From NCBI RefSeq assembly GCF_008123515.1, contig NZ_VSSR01000013.1, positions 124,001-188,000 on the forward strand: a stretch of DNA of 64,000 nucleotides, read 5' to 3'. Below, piece after piece: positions 38,320 through 46,917 of the stretch; position 1 is the first letter of the stretch, and each line of letters opens with the position of its first letter. The stretch is from Bradyrhizobium cytisi. GTDB lineage: Bacteria; Pseudomonadota; Alphaproteobacteria; Rhizobiales; Xanthobacteraceae. The notes below the pieces were generated by a model. It ran no database searches. It had not been told where the DNA came from and saw only the letters and a list, made by a program, of their open reading frames with translations. The position numbers were made by a program, and so were the translations under genes.

Positions 38320-38682
38320 ATGTCCAAAGCCAAGGTTACAAATGCCCGGCGCAAGCGGAGTGTGCGGCTGAAGCTGCGCCGCTCCGGTGCTGGCCGCCCG
38401 CGTCTGTCGGTGTTCCGCTCGTCCAAGCACATCTATGCCCAGGTCATCGACGACCTGAAGGGCGAGACGCTGGCCTCTGCCTCGTCGCTCGAGAAGTCGA
38501 TGCGCGACGGCGGCAAGACCGGCGCCGACATCGATGCGGCGAAGGCGGTCGGCAAGTTGCTGGCCGAGCGCGCCGCCGAGAAGGGCGTCAAGGAAGTCGT
38601 GTTCGATCGCGGCAGCTATCTCTACCACGGGCGCGTCAAGGCATTGGCCGACGCTGCGCGTGAGAGTGGGCTGAGCTTCTAA
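38320..38682 (+). CDS. rplR: 50S ribosomal protein L18
   Basis: A 120-residue L18 with an N-terminal Arg/Lys-rich RNA-binding stretch ([20 protein letters not shown]) and the conserved core [18 protein letters not shown]; ending [19 protein letters not shown]. It binds 5S rRNA together with L5. Confidence 0.98.
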   Translation: MSKAKVTNARRKRSVRLKLRRSGAGRPRLSVFRSSKHIYAQVIDDLKGETLASASSLEKSMRDGGKTGADIDAAKAVGKLLAERAAEKGVKEVVFDRGSYLYHGRVKALADAARESGLSF

Positions 38683-38726
38683 CAGAATTTGAGGATTGAG
38701 GCGTAAGCTTCTGAAGGATTGGAAAA

Positions 38727-39317
38727 ATGGCAGAACGCGAACAACGTGGTGGACGCGATCAACGCGGCGGACGTGACCGTCAGCAGCGCGAGGAGCGCGA
38801 CAGCGAGTTCGTCGACAAGCTCGTCCACATCAACCGCGTGGCCAAGGTCGTCAAGGGCGGCAAGCGCTTCGGTTTCGCCGCGCTGGTCGTGATCGGCGAC
38901 CAGAAGGGCCGTGCCGGCTTCGGTCACGGCAAGGCGCGCGAAGTGCCTGAGGCGATCCGCAAGGCAACGGAATCCGCCAAGCGCAACCTGACCCGCGTGT
39001 CGCTGCGCGAGGGCCGTACGCTGCATCACGACATCGCCGGCCGTCATGGCGCGGGCCGTGTCTATCTGCGTGCTGCTCCGGCCGGTACCGGCATCATCGC
39101 CGGCGGTCCGATGCGTGCCGTGTTCGAGACGCTCGGCGTCCAGGACGTGGTGGCGAAGTCGATCGGATCGTCGAACCCGTACAACATGGTTCGCGCGACC
39201 TTCGATGCGCTGAAGCACCAGGACAGCCCGCGTTCGGTCGCGGCGCGCCGCAACATCAAGGTGTCCACCCTCCAGGGTCGTCGCGTCGGCGGCGATGCCG
39301 AGGCGGCTGCGGACTAA
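38727..39317 (+). CDS. rpsE: 30S ribosomal protein S5
   Basis: A 196-residue S5. The N-terminal tail (residues 1-27) is unusually Arg/Gln/Gly-rich with a doubled [16 protein letters not shown] segment; the double-stranded RNA-binding domain then starts at [20 protein letters not shown]-terminal domain includes [16 protein letters not shown]5 maintains decoding accuracy. The start at 38727 has GGATTGGAA upstream. Confidence 0.97.
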   Translation: MAEREQRGGRDQRGGRDRQQREERDSEFVDKLVHINRVAKVVKGGKRFGFAALVVIGDQKGRAGFGHGKAREVPEAIRKATESAKRNLTRVSLREGRTLHHDIAGRHGAGRVYLRAAPAGTGIIAGGPMRAVFETLGVQDVVAKSIGSSNPYNMVRATFDALKHQDSPRSVAARRNIKVSTLQGRRVGGDAEAAAD

Positions 39318-39342
39318 CGAACGCTTTTCGGAGTAGACCACG

Positions 39343-39537
39343 ATGGCCAAGGCCGCAAAGACGATCAAAGTTGAGCAGACCGGCAGCGCGATCCGCCGCC
39401 ATCACTCGCAGCGTTCGACGCTGATCGGGCTTAAGCTCAACAAGATCGGCCGCACCAGCGAACTGCCGGATACCCCGGCGATCCGCGGCATGATCGAAAA
39501 GGTTCACCATCTCGTTCGCATCGTCGACGAGAAGTAA
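39343..39537 (+). CDS. rpmD: 50S ribosomal protein L30
   Basis: A 64-residue L30, starting [20 protein letters not shown] and with [25 protein letters not shown] in the conserved core. The gene lies 25 bp after rpsE. A 49-bp palindrome fills most of the gap to rplO. Confidence 0.96.
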   Translation: MAKAAKTIKVEQTGSAIRRHHSQRSTLIGLKLNKIGRTSELPDTPAIRGMIEKVHHLVRIVDEK

Positions 39538-39543
39538 AATTGC

Positions 39544-39592
39544 GCGCATGATCCCGAAAAGTGGATACCGGTTTTCGGGCCAGATCATGCGC
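39544..39592. repeat. Palindrome in the rpmD-rplO gap
   Basis: Outer arms GCGCATGATC (39544-39553) and GATCATGCGC (39583-39592) pair perfectly; inner arms CCCGAAAA (39554-39561) and TTTTCGGG (39572-39579) also pair, leaving a ten-base loop. The core string ATGATCCCGAAAAGTGG with TTTTCGG is, from memory, a very common dispersed palindrome in Rhizobiales genomes. Confidence 0.85.
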
Positions 39593-39612
39593 AAAACACA
39601 AGGAGCAGGGCG

Positions 39613-40098
39613 ATGAAGCTCAGCGATATCGCCGACAATGCCGGCTCGCGCAAGAAGCGTATGCGCGTCGGCCGTGGCATCGGTTCGGGCAAGGGCAAGC
39701 AGTCCGGCCGCGGCGGCAAAGGCCAGACCGCGCGTTCGGGCGTGCGCATCAAAGGTTTCGAAGGCGGCCAGATGCCGATGCATCGCCGTCTGCCCAAGCG
39801 CGGCTTCAACAACATCTTCCGCGTCGAGTACGCCGAGATCAATCTCGACCGGCTCCAGGATGCGGTCGATGCCAAGAAGCTCGACACCGGTAGCGTCGTG
39901 AACGTCGAGGCCCTGGTGAAGGCTGGCGTGCTGCGCCGCGCCAAGGGCGGCCTGCGGCTGCTCGGCCGCGGCGAGCTCAAGGCCAAGCTGAACATCGAAG
40001 TGCATGGCGCCTCGAAGACCGCGGTCGAAGCGGTCGAGAAGGCCGGCGGTTCGGTGAAGATCCTGGCCCCTGCCAAGGAAGAGGGCGAGGCGGCGTAA
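39613..40098 (+). CDS. rplO: 50S ribosomal protein L15
   Basis: A 161-residue L15 with the Gly/Lys/Arg-rich N-terminal tail [20 protein letters not shown] and globular C-terminal domain ending [22 protein letters not shown] lies upstream of ATG 39613. It precedes secY by 150 bp. Confidence 0.97.
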   Translation: MKLSDIADNAGSRKKRMRVGRGIGSGKGKQSGRGGKGQTARSGVRIKGFEGGQMPMHRRLPKRGFNNIFRVEYAEINLDRLQDAVDAKKLDTGSVVNVEALVKAGVLRRAKGGLRLLGRGELKAKLNIEVHGASKTAVEAVEKAGGSVKILAPAKEEGEAA

Positions 40099-40248
40099 CA
40101 ACTGCGTCATTGGCCCGCGCCTCGCGGGCCTTTGCGCATGCGGAACGATGGACTTATCGAAGCCGAAGCCCCAGATAATGTCCGGCGTCCGCTAAAATAG
40201 CCCGGCCGCGGGTATGACGGCGCAAAAGGCGGCGGGAGAAAGTCCAAT

Positions 40249-41580
40249 ATGGCCTCAGCAGCGGAACAACTGGCAGCCAACCTCAATTTCGGCGCGTTTG
40301 CCAAGGCCGATGAGCTGAAGAAGCGCATCTGGTTCACCCTGGGTGCGCTGCTCGTTTATCGGCTCGGGACCTACATCCCGCTGCCCGGCATCGATCCCAA
40401 CATCTGGGAGCAGGTGTTCAAGTCGCAAGCCGGCGGCATCCTCGGCATGTTCAACATGTTCGCCGGCGGCGGCATCCACCGCATGGCGATCTTCGCGCTG
40501 AACATCATGCCGTACATCTCGGCCTCGATCATCATCCAGCTTCTGACCACCGTTTCGCCGCAGCTCGAGGCGCTGAAGAAGGAAGGTGAGTCCGGCCGCA
40601 AACTGCTGAACCAGTACACCCGCTATCTGACCGTGATCCTGGCCGCGTTCCAGTCCTATGGCATTGCGGTCGGCCTCGAGGGTGCCGGCAATGTCGTCAG
40701 CGATCCCGGCATGTTCTTCCGTCTGTCCACCGCGATCACGCTGACCGGTGGCACCATGTTCCTGATGTGGCTGGGGGAGCAGATCACCTCGCGCGGCATC
40801 GGTAACGGCATTTCGCTGATCATCCTCGCCGGCATCGTCGCCGAACTGCCCTCGGCGCTCGCCAACATGCTCGAGCTCGGCCGTCAGGGCGCGATGTCGA
40901 CCGGCCTGATCCTGGTCGTGATCGTGATGGCGGTCGCCGTGATCGCCTTCATCGTGTTCATGGAGCGCGCCCAGCGCCGGCTTCTGATCCAGTATCCGAA
41001 GCGCCAGGTCGGCAACAAGATGTTCGAGGGGCAGTCCTCGCATCTGCCGCTCAAGCTCAACACCTCCGGCGTGATCCCGCCGATCTTCGCGTCCTCGCTG
41101 CTGTTGCTGCCGACCACGGTTGCGAACTTCAACGCGGGCAGTGGGCCGGAATGGTTCCAGTGGATCACGACCCAGCTCGGCCACGGCCGTCCGCTGTTCC
41201 TGATTCTCTATCTCGCGCTGATCGTGTTCTTCGCCTTCTTCTACACCGCTATCGTGTTCAACCCGACCGAGACCGCGGACAATCTGAAGAAGCATGGCGG
41301 CTTCATCCCGGGCATCCGTCCGGGCGAGCGCACCGCGGAATATATCGACTATGTGCTGTCGCGCGTCACGGTGCTCGGCGCGATCTATCTGGCGATCGTC
41401 TGCTTGATCCCGGAAATCCTGATCTCCTACGCCTCGGTGCCGTTCTACTTCGGCGGCACCTCGCTGCTGATCGTCGTCAGTGTCACCATGGACACGGTTG
41501 CGCAGGTGCAGGGCTATCTGCTGGCTCATCAGTATGAGGGCCTGATCCGCAAGTCGAAGCTCCGGGGTCGCCGCCGCTAA
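40249..41580 (+). CDS. secY: Preprotein translocase subunit SecY
   Basis: A 443-residue SecY with ten predicted transmembrane helices. Plug and pore-region sequence LPGIDPNIWEQVF and GGILGMFNMFAGGG follow helix 1; the conserved PYISASIIIQLL and the cytoplasmic loop ending HGGFIPGIRPGERTAEY are present. It forms the SecYEG channel with SecE (6458). A GGGAGAAAG ribosome binding site precedes ATG 40249. Placement after rplO is the conserved spc order. Confidence 0.98.
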   Translation: MASAAEQLAANLNFGAFAKADELKKRIWFTLGALLVYRLGTYIPLPGIDPNIWEQVFKSQAGGILGMFNMFAGGGIHRMAIFALNIMPYISASIIIQLLTTVSPQLEALKKEGESGRKLLNQYTRYLTVILAAFQSYGIAVGLEGAGNVVSDPGMFFRLSTAITLTGGTMFLMWLGEQITSRGIGNGISLIILAGIVAELPSALANMLELGRQGAMSTGLILVVIVMAVAVIAFIVFMERAQRRLLIQYPKRQVGNKMFEGQSSHLPLKLNTSGVIPPIFASSLLLLPTTVANFNAGSGPEWFQWITTQLGHGRPLFLILYLALIVFFAFFYTAIVFNPTETADNLKKHGGFIPGIRPGERTAEYIDYVLSRVTVLGAIYLAIVCLIPEILISYASVPFYFGGTSLLIVVSVTMDTVAQVQGYLLAHQYEGLIRKSKLRGRRR

Positions 41581-41726
41581 GCCGCGTCCTCTCGAGGCAG
41601 CACGCCTGTGCTGCCGATTCGCCGCGCGAGTCACGCGCGGCGCCCGCCGAGGTGATCAGCCAGTCATTCGGTCGCATCGGCAGAGCTGCTCTCACTGCAG
41701 CGCAATCACTGATTTCAAAGGCGTTC

Positions 41727-41756
41727 TTGGCGTCCGGGCATTTGCTCCCCTATGAT
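41727..41756 (+). promoter_or_regulatory. Candidate promoter upstream of adk
   Basis: TTGGCG (41727-41732), 18-nt spacer, TATGAT (41751-41756), about 100 bp before the adk start in a 274-bp gap after secY. The gap is long enough for adk and the alpha operon to have their own promoter. By eye only. Confidence 0.3.
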
Positions 41757-41854
41757 ATGGGTAGCGGTGCGGCGCCGATTATGGTTTGCACTGTTGTCAA
41801 ACTTCAAACACAGGTGCGCGACGTATCGCTCACCAATCGGGGGGGCGTACGCCG

Positions 41855-42721
41855 ATGAGAATTATCCTGCTGGGACCGCCGGGATCGGGCAAGGGGACCC
41901 AGGCGCAACTGCTGGTGCAGCGCTATGGCATCGTCCAGCTCTCGACCGGTGAGATGTTGCGTGCAGCCGTTGCAGCCGGAACGCCTGTCGGACTGAAGGC
42001 CAAGGAGATCATGGCCAGCGGCGGGCTCGTGCCCGACGATGTCGTGGTTGGAATCATCTCCGACCGCATCGATCAGCCGGACGCGAGGCACGGTTTCATC
42101 CTCGATGGTTTCCCGCGCACCGTGCCGCAGGCCGAGGCGCTGGACGAGCTTCTCAAGCACAAGCACATGAAGCTTGATGCGGTGATCGAGCTCCGCGTCA
42201 ACGAGAGCGCGCTGCTGAGCCGCGTCGAGACCCGCGTCGCCCAGATGCGGGAGCGCGGGGAGGAGGTCCGGGTCGACGACACCCCGGAGGTGCTGACCAA
42301 ACGGTTAGCGAGCTACCGCAGCCAGACGGAACCGCTGATTCACTACTATTCCGAGCGTCGGAAGCTCTCCACCATCGACGGCATGATGGCCATCGACGAG
42401 GTCACCCGCGCCATCCACCGCCAGCTCCTGGCGCTCGGCGCGGTCGAACCCAAATCCCATGGCAAGAGCTATGCGCGCAGCGCGGCCAAGGCGGCACCCG
42501 CCAAGACGGGGGCGAAGAAGGCCAAGGTAGCCAAGAAAGCAGCCCAAAAGCCGGCGAAAACCGGCAAAAAGGCTGCTAAATCGGCTAAATCCGCCGAGAA
42601 GGCCGTGAAGGGCGCCAAGAAGGCGGCCAAGAAGACAGCCAAGAAAACGGTCAAAAAGGCCGTCAAGAAAGGTTCGAAGAAGAGTCCAAAAAAGGTCACG
42701 AAAAAGCGAGCCAAACGCTAG
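41855..42721 (+). CDS. adk: Adenylate kinase with a histone-H1-like C-terminal tail
   Basis: A 288-residue protein. Residues 1-197 are a short-form adenylate kinase: P loop GPPGSGKGT (8-16), NMP-binding TGEMLR, the DGFPRT motif (84-89), and a short lid (about 122-150) without a zinc finger. It interconverts ATP + AMP and 2 ADP. Residues 201-288 are an added tail with 33 lysines among 88 residues plus many alanines, in KKAAKK/AKKTVKK repeats like eukaryotic H1 or bacterial Hc1/AlgP-type proteins. ATG 41855 gives the conserved start [10 protein letters not shown]; the frame is open 69 bp further upstream but without support. The tail is in frame with no sign of frameshift. Confidence 0.95.
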   Translation: MRIILLGPPGSGKGTQAQLLVQRYGIVQLSTGEMLRAAVAAGTPVGLKAKEIMASGGLVPDDVVVGIISDRIDQPDARHGFILDGFPRTVPQAEALDELLKHKHMKLDAVIELRVNESALLSRVETRVAQMRERGEEVRVDDTPEVLTKRLASYRSQTEPLIHYYSERRKLSTIDGMMAIDEVTRAIHRQLLALGAVEPKSHGKSYARSAAKAAPAKTGAKKAKVAKKAAQKPAKTGKKAAKSAKSAEKAVKGAKKAAKKTAKKTVKKAVKKGSKKSPKKVTKKRAKR

Positions 42722-42907
42722 CGGCAGTTGACGAAAGCCCCCTGAATCCCTTAATAAGCCCCGCATCCAAGTCGGATAGTTTCAAACGATGCCGGGCCCC
42801 AGGAAGACCAGGGGTGGGCGTCGTGTTCGCGTTTGTGAACACCTGCCCGAGAAACACAAGCACTTAAAGCCCGATTCCTGACGAGGGATCGGCAACAGGA
42901 GAAGGCC

Positions 42908-43276
42908 GTGGCCCGTATTGCCGGCGTGAACATTCCGACCAACAAGCGCGTGCTGATCGCGCTTCAGTACATCCATGGCATCGGCGAGAAGATCGCTGGC
43001 GAGATCGTGGAGAAGGTGAAGATCCCCGCGGATCGTCGTGTCAATCAGCTCAGCGACGCTGAAGTGCTCCAGATCCGCGAAGTGATCGACCGCGACTATC
43101 TCGTCGAGGGCGATCTGCGTCGTGAGGTCGGCATCAACATCAAGCGTCTGATGGACCTCGGCTGCTATCGCGGCCTGCGTCATCGTCGCGGTCTGCCGGT
43201 GCGCGGTCAGCGGACCCACACCAATGCGCGTACGCGCAAGGGTCCGGCCAAGGCCATCGCCGGCAAGAAGAAGTAA
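42908..43276 (+). CDS. rpsM: 30S ribosomal protein S13
   Basis: A 122-residue S13, starting with GTG at 42908 ([14 protein letters not shown] follows), with AGGAGAAGG upstream. The C-terminal [22 protein letters not shown] tail is conserved. It links the 30S head to L5. No rpmJ (L36) gene lies between secY and rpsM, where gammaproteobacteria have it. It opens the alpha operon. Confidence 0.97.
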   Translation: MARIAGVNIPTNKRVLIALQYIHGIGEKIAGEIVEKVKIPADRRVNQLSDAEVLQIREVIDRDYLVEGDLRREVGINIKRLMDLGCYRGLRHRRGLPVRGQRTHTNARTRKGPAKAIAGKKK

Positions 43277-43279
43277 ACT

Positions 43280-43348
43280 GGCGAATAGGGTTTGGCGAAT
43301 GGCGAGTAGGGAGGGTCCCTATTCGCCATTCGCTACTCACCATTCGCC
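43280..43348. repeat. GCGAATAG/GCGAGTAG palindrome, copy 2 (rpsM-rpsK)
   Basis: Begins four bases after the rpsM stop. Left arm GGCGAATGGCGAGTAGGGAG (43294-43313) and right arm around 43322-43348 (ATTCGCCATTCGCTACTCACC, then ATTCGCC) pair with few mismatches. It shares unit sequence with the elements after tuf and rpoA. Confidence 0.85.
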
Positions 43349-43407
43349 TCCACAGGTGTAGCCGCTGGCATTACGGCGGCGTTTGAGATCTCCAGGAAAG
43401 GTAGTCT

Positions 43408-43797
43408 ATGGGCAAGGAAGCCACCCGCGTTCGTCGTCGTGAGCGCAAGAACATCGCCTCCGGCGTCGCGCACGTGAACTCGTCGTTCAACAACACGACC
43501 ATCACCATCACCGACGCACAGGGCAACACGATTGCCTGGTCCTCCGCCGGCACCATGGGCTTCAAGGGCTCGCGCAAGTCGACCCCGTATGCCGCGCAGG
43601 TTGCCGCCGAAGACGTGTCGAAGAAGGCGCAGGAGCACGGCATGCGCACGCTGGAAGTCGAAGTCGCCGGTCCCGGTTCGGGCCGTGAGTCGGCGCTCCG
43701 CGCGCTGCAGGCTGCTGGCTTCACCGTCACCTCGATCCGCGACGTGACCACGATCCCGCACAACGGCTGCCGTCCGCGCAAGCGTCGGCGCGTCTGA
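43408..43797 (+). CDS. rpsK: 30S ribosomal protein S11
   Basis: A 129-residue S11, starting [19 protein letters not shown]. Conserved [18 protein letters not shown] and the C-terminal [18 protein letters not shown] are present. It lies on the 30S platform near the mRNA exit. Followed by a terminator-like hairpin before rpoA. Confidence 0.98.
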   Translation: MGKEATRVRRRERKNIASGVAHVNSSFNNTTITITDAQGNTIAWSSAGTMGFKGSRKSTPYAAQVAAEDVSKKAQEHGMRTLEVEVAGPGSGRESALRALQAAGFTVTSIRDVTTIPHNGCRPRKRRRV

Positions 43798-43806
43798 TAC
43801 GAACTT

Positions 43807-43838
43807 GCGGGCGCATCGTCGCCCGCGATGCTTTTTTT
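43807..43838 (+). terminator. Terminator-like structure with two competing stems, rpsK-rpoA
   Basis: Stem A: GCGGGCG (43807-43813) with CGCCCGC (43820-43826). Stem B: GCATCG (43813-43818) with CGATGC (43826-43831), followed at once by seven T residues (43832-43838). The stems share bases and exclude each other; only stem B has the form of an intrinsic terminator. It lies 9 bp after the rpsK stop. Confidence 0.55.
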
Positions 43839-43909
43839 AAGAAGCCGCGGGTTTGATCTGCGGCCTTTCTCCAACGCCAGTATTTGAATTTTCAAATCGA
43901 CTGGCCTGT

Positions 43910-44941
43910 ATGGGTGAAACAGTGACGATCCAGAAAAATTGGCAAGAACTGATTCGGCCGAACAAGCTCCAGATTCAGCCCGGCAGCGATTCCTCGCGTT
44001 TCGCGACCATCGTTGCCGAGCCGCTCGAGCGCGGTTTCGGCCAGACGCTCGGCAACGCGCTGCGCCGCATCCTGCTCTCCTCGCTCCAGGGCGCGGCGGT
44101 GCAGTCGGTGCACATCGACGGCGTGCTGCACGAGTTCTCCTCGATCGCCGGCGTCCGCGAGGACGTCACCGACATCGTGCTGAACATCAAGGATATCGCG
44201 ATCAGGATGCAGGGCGAAGGCCCCAAGCGCATGGTCGTGAAGAAGCAGGGCCCGGGCGCTGTCACTGCCGGTGACATCCAGACCGTCGGCGACGTCGTCG
44301 TGCTCAATCCCGACTTGCAGATCTGCACGCTCGACGAGGGCGCCGAGATCCGCATGGAGTTCACGGTTGCCACCGGCAAGGGCTACGTGCCCGCCGAGCG
44401 CAACCGTCCCGAGGATGCTCCGATCGGCCTGATTCCGGTCGACAGCCTGTACTCGCCGGTCCGCAAGGTCTCCTACAAGGTCGAGAATACCCGTGAGGGC
44501 CAGATCCTCGACTACGACAAGCTGACCATGACGATCGAGACCAACGGCGCGCTGACGCCGGATGACTCGGTGGCTTACGCCGCCCGCATCCTGCAGGATC
44601 AGCTCAACGTGTTCGTCAATTTCGAAGAGCCGCGCAAGGAAGTCGCCCAGGAGATCATCCCGGATCTCGCCTTCAACCCGGCCTTCCTCAAGAAGGTGGA
44701 CGAGCTCGAGCTGTCGGTGCGTTCGGCCAACTGCTTGAAGAACGACAACATCGTCTATATCGGCGACCTCGTGCAGAAGTCGGAAGCGGAAATGCTCCGC
44801 ACCCCGAACTTCGGCCGCAAGTCGCTGAACGAGATCAAGGAAGTGCTGGCCCAGATGGGTCTGCACCTCGGCATGGAAGTGCCGGGCTGGCCGCCGGAGA
44901 ACATCGACGAGCTCGCCAAGCGCTTCGAGGATCACTACTAG
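43910..44941 (+). CDS. rpoA: DNA-directed RNA polymerase subunit alpha
   Basis: A 343-residue alpha subunit. N-terminal assembly domain contains [20 protein letters not shown]; the C-terminal domain (about 250-330) with [19 protein letters not shown] and [14 protein letters not shown] binds UP elements and activators. The frame is open from 43853, but the conserved start [15 protein letters not shown] is at 43910. Followed directly by a palindrome and rplQ. Confidence 0.98.
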   Translation: MGETVTIQKNWQELIRPNKLQIQPGSDSSRFATIVAEPLERGFGQTLGNALRRILLSSLQGAAVQSVHIDGVLHEFSSIAGVREDVTDIVLNIKDIAIRMQGEGPKRMVVKKQGPGAVTAGDIQTVGDVVVLNPDLQICTLDEGAEIRMEFTVATGKGYVPAERNRPEDAPIGLIPVDSLYSPVRKVSYKVENTREGQILDYDKLTMTIETNGALTPDDSVAYAARILQDQLNVFVNFEEPRKEVAQEIIPDLAFNPAFLKKVDELELSVRSANCLKNDNIVYIGDLVQKSEAEMLRTPNFGRKSLNEIKEVLAQMGLHLGMEVPGWPPENIDELAKRFEDHY

Positions 44942-45004
44942 GCGAATAGGGAATGGCGAATTGCGAATGGAAACAATTCGCTACTCGCCACTCGCTACTC
45001 GCCA
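44941..45004. repeat. GCGAATAG/GCGAGTAG palindrome, copy 3 (rpoA-rplQ)
   Basis: Begins on the last base of the rpoA stop codon. Left half GGCGAATAGGGAATGGCGAA then TTGCGAATGG; right half CAATTCGCTACTCGCCACTC then GCTACTCGCCAC. Units GCGAATAG, GCGAGTAG and GAATGG are those of the copies after tuf and rpsM. Confidence 0.85.
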
Positions 45005-45085
45005 CCACGGGCGAACGCAGGCAGCCCACCTGAGCAACATGTCCGACGAACCGTCGCGGCAGTTCATACGTTAAGGAATAGACAT

Positions 45086-45502
45086 ATGCGTCACGGCAAG
45101 GTTCATCGGAAGCTCAACCGCACCGCCGAGCATCGCCGCGCGATGTTCGCGAACATGTGCGCCGCGCTGATCAAGCACGAGCAGATCGTCACCACGCTGC
45201 CCAAGGCCAAGGAGCTTCGTCCGATCGTCGAGAAGCTCGTCACCCTCGGCAAGAAGGGCGGGCTGTCGCTGCGCCGCCAGGCCATCTCCGAGATGCGCGA
45301 CAAGGACCAGGTCAGGAAGCTGTTCGACGTGCTGGCGCCCCGCTACAAGGATCGCCAGGGCGGCTATACCCGCATCATCAAGGCGGGCTTCCGCTATGGC
45401 GACAACGCGCCGATGGCCGTGATCGAGTTCGTCGACCGCGACGTCGATGCCAAGGGCCAGGACTCCGGTCCGGTGCAGGCGAAGGAAGCCGAGGCGGCGT
45501 AA
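45086..45502 (+). CDS. rplQ: 50S ribosomal protein L17
   Basis: A 138-residue L17, starting [20 protein letters not shown], with the signature [13 protein letters not shown] variant ([13 protein letters not shown]) and [20 protein letters not shown]. Last gene of the alpha operon, followed by a strong terminator. Confidence 0.98.
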   Translation: MRHGKVHRKLNRTAEHRRAMFANMCAALIKHEQIVTTLPKAKELRPIVEKLVTLGKKGGLSLRRQAISEMRDKDQVRKLFDVLAPRYKDRQGGYTRIIKAGFRYGDNAPMAVIEFVDRDVDAKGQDSGPVQAKEAEAA

Positions 45503-45527
45503 GCCGGCCGGTACTGAGTTTCGAGAC

Positions 45528-45555
45528 AGCGGCGCCTTCGGGCGCCGCTTTTTTA
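45528..45555 (+). terminator. Rho-independent terminator after rplQ
   Basis: A perfect 9-bp stem AGCGGCGCC (45528-45536)/GGCGCCGCT (45541-45549), TTCG tetraloop, then TTTTTT. It closes the ribosomal block 25 bp after the rplQ stop. Confidence 0.93.
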
Positions 45556-45566
45556 TGACGTGAGCG

Positions 45567-45664
45567 GTAGGGTGGGCAAAGGTGCGCTCTTCGCGCGCCG
45601 TGCCCACCATTCCATCCGCACGCCGTGCTGACATGGTGGGCACGCTACGCATTGCCCACCCTAC
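45567..45664. repeat. GTAGGGTGGGC palindromic repeat, copy 1
   Basis: Ends GTAGGGTGGGCAAA (from 45567) and TTGCCCACCCTAC (to 45664) are inverse complements; inside, GTGCCCACCAT (around 45600) and ATGGTGGGCAC (around 45633) pair too. A second copy lies at 49301-49389 and a degenerate half near 60086-60124. Confidence 0.85.
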
Positions 45665-45766
45665 AAGCGCGTCCTTGCGGCGACAGAGCCTCACGCATCG
45701 GTGATCGCTGATTGCCATGACGCTGGCAACGCCCAATATCTCCGTCAACATCAACGGAGACGACGC

Positions 45767-46555
45767 ATGAACATCGACCTTTCCGGAAAGACCGCCCTCG
45801 TGACCGGCTCGACCGCCGGCATCGGCCATGCCATCGCCAAGGGCCTCGCCGGCTCGGGCGCGAGCGTGGTGATCAACGGGCGCGGCCAGGACAAGGTCGA
45901 TGCGGCCGTGCGCAAGCTGGAAGGGACGGGTGCCAGGGTGCGCGGCATCGCCGCCGACGTCTCGACTGCTTCGGGCTGCAAGGCGCTTGTGGCGGCACTG
46001 CCCGAGGTCGACATTCTCGTCAACAATGCCGGCATCTTCGAGCCAAAGGACTTTTTCGAGATTCCGGACGAGGACTGGAGCCGCTTCTTCGAGGTCAACG
46101 TCATGAGCGGCATTCGCCTGTCGCGCGCTTACCTGAAGGGAATGCTTAAGCGCAACTGGGGCCGAATCGTCTTCATCTCCTCGGAATCCGGGCTCAACAT
46201 TCCCGTCGAGATGATTCACTACGGCACGACCAAGACCGCGCAGCTCTCGGTCGCGCGGGGTCTCGCGCAGCTCACCCGCGGCACCGGCGTTACCGTCAAT
46301 TCCGTGCTGCCGGGTCCGACCATGTCGGAAGGCGTCGCGACCTTCGTGAAGGATCTCGCCAAGCAGAACGGTCAGTCGGTCGACGAAGCCGCGGCCAATT
46401 TCGTCAAGCAGCATCGCCCGAGCTCGCTGCTCCAGCGCTTCGCCAGCGTCGACGAGATCGCCAACATGGTGGTCTATGTCGCCTCGAAGGAGGCATCCGC
46501 AACCAATGGCGCGGCGCTGCGCGCGGAAGGCGGCATCGTCAACACCATCGCGTGA
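45767..46555 (+). CDS. SDR family oxidoreductase
   Basis: A 262-residue classical SDR. Cofactor motif TGSTAGIG at 13-20, NNAG at 86-89, catalytic Ser139, Tyr152, Lys156 (YGTTK, with Gly after Tyr). Arg39 after the second strand suggests NADP(H). ATG 45767 has ACGGAGACG upstream and gives the usual N-terminus; the frame is open 66 bp further. The C-terminal half has an insertion (FVKDLAKQNGQSVDEAAANF) typical of one SDR subgroup. Substrate unknown. Followed by a DUF1330 gene 9 bp later. Confidence 0.87.
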   Translation: MNIDLSGKTALVTGSTAGIGHAIAKGLAGSGASVVINGRGQDKVDAAVRKLEGTGARVRGIAADVSTASGCKALVAALPEVDILVNNAGIFEPKDFFEIPDEDWSRFFEVNVMSGIRLSRAYLKGMLKRNWGRIVFISSESGLNIPVEMIHYGTTKTAQLSVARGLAQLTRGTGVTVNSVLPGPTMSEGVATFVKDLAKQNGQSVDEAAANFVKQHRPSSLLQRFASVDEIANMVVYVASKEASATNGAALRAEGGIVNTIA

Positions 46556-46564
46556 GGCCCGCCT

Positions 46565-46861
46565 GTGTCGGCCTATGTGATCTCCGAGGTGGAGGTACGC
46601 GATCAGGCTGCTATGGAGGCCTATCGCACGCTCGCGGCCCAAACCATCGCGCAATATGGCGGGTGCTATCTCGTCCGCGGCGGTCCGGCCGAAGTGCTGG
46701 AGGGCGGCCCGCCGTCCAAGACTATCATCATCGTGGAGTTTCCCTCGATGGCCCGCGCGCGCGAATGGTACGCCTCGCCGGAATATGCCGCGGCGCTGAA
46801 GCTGCGGCAGACGGCGCTGGAGCGGCGACTGTTGTTCGTCGAGGGCGTGATCCCGGCCTAG
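46565..46861 (+). CDS. DUF1330 family protein
   Basis: A 98-residue protein starting at GTG 46565, 9 bp after the SDR stop. It has the DUF1330 pattern: AYVISEVEVRDQAAMEAYR at the start and IIIVEFPSMARAREWYASPEY in the centre, a ferredoxin-like dimeric alpha-beta barrel fold. Function of the family is not established. The spacing implies co-transcription with the upstream SDR. Confidence 0.85.
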   Translation: MSAYVISEVEVRDQAAMEAYRTLAAQTIAQYGGCYLVRGGPAEVLEGGPPSKTIIIVEFPSMARAREWYASPEYAAALKLRQTALERRLLFVEGVIPA

Positions 46862-46917
46862 CTGGTCTGCCCACTTGCCGCTTCAATTCGGAGCGCGACC
46901 GGCTAAAACGGGGTTAC

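Noticed and set aside
42540..42720. adk tail as a separate H1-like gene
   Set aside because: The lysine-rich region has no start codon with a ribosome binding site and is continuous with the kinase frame.
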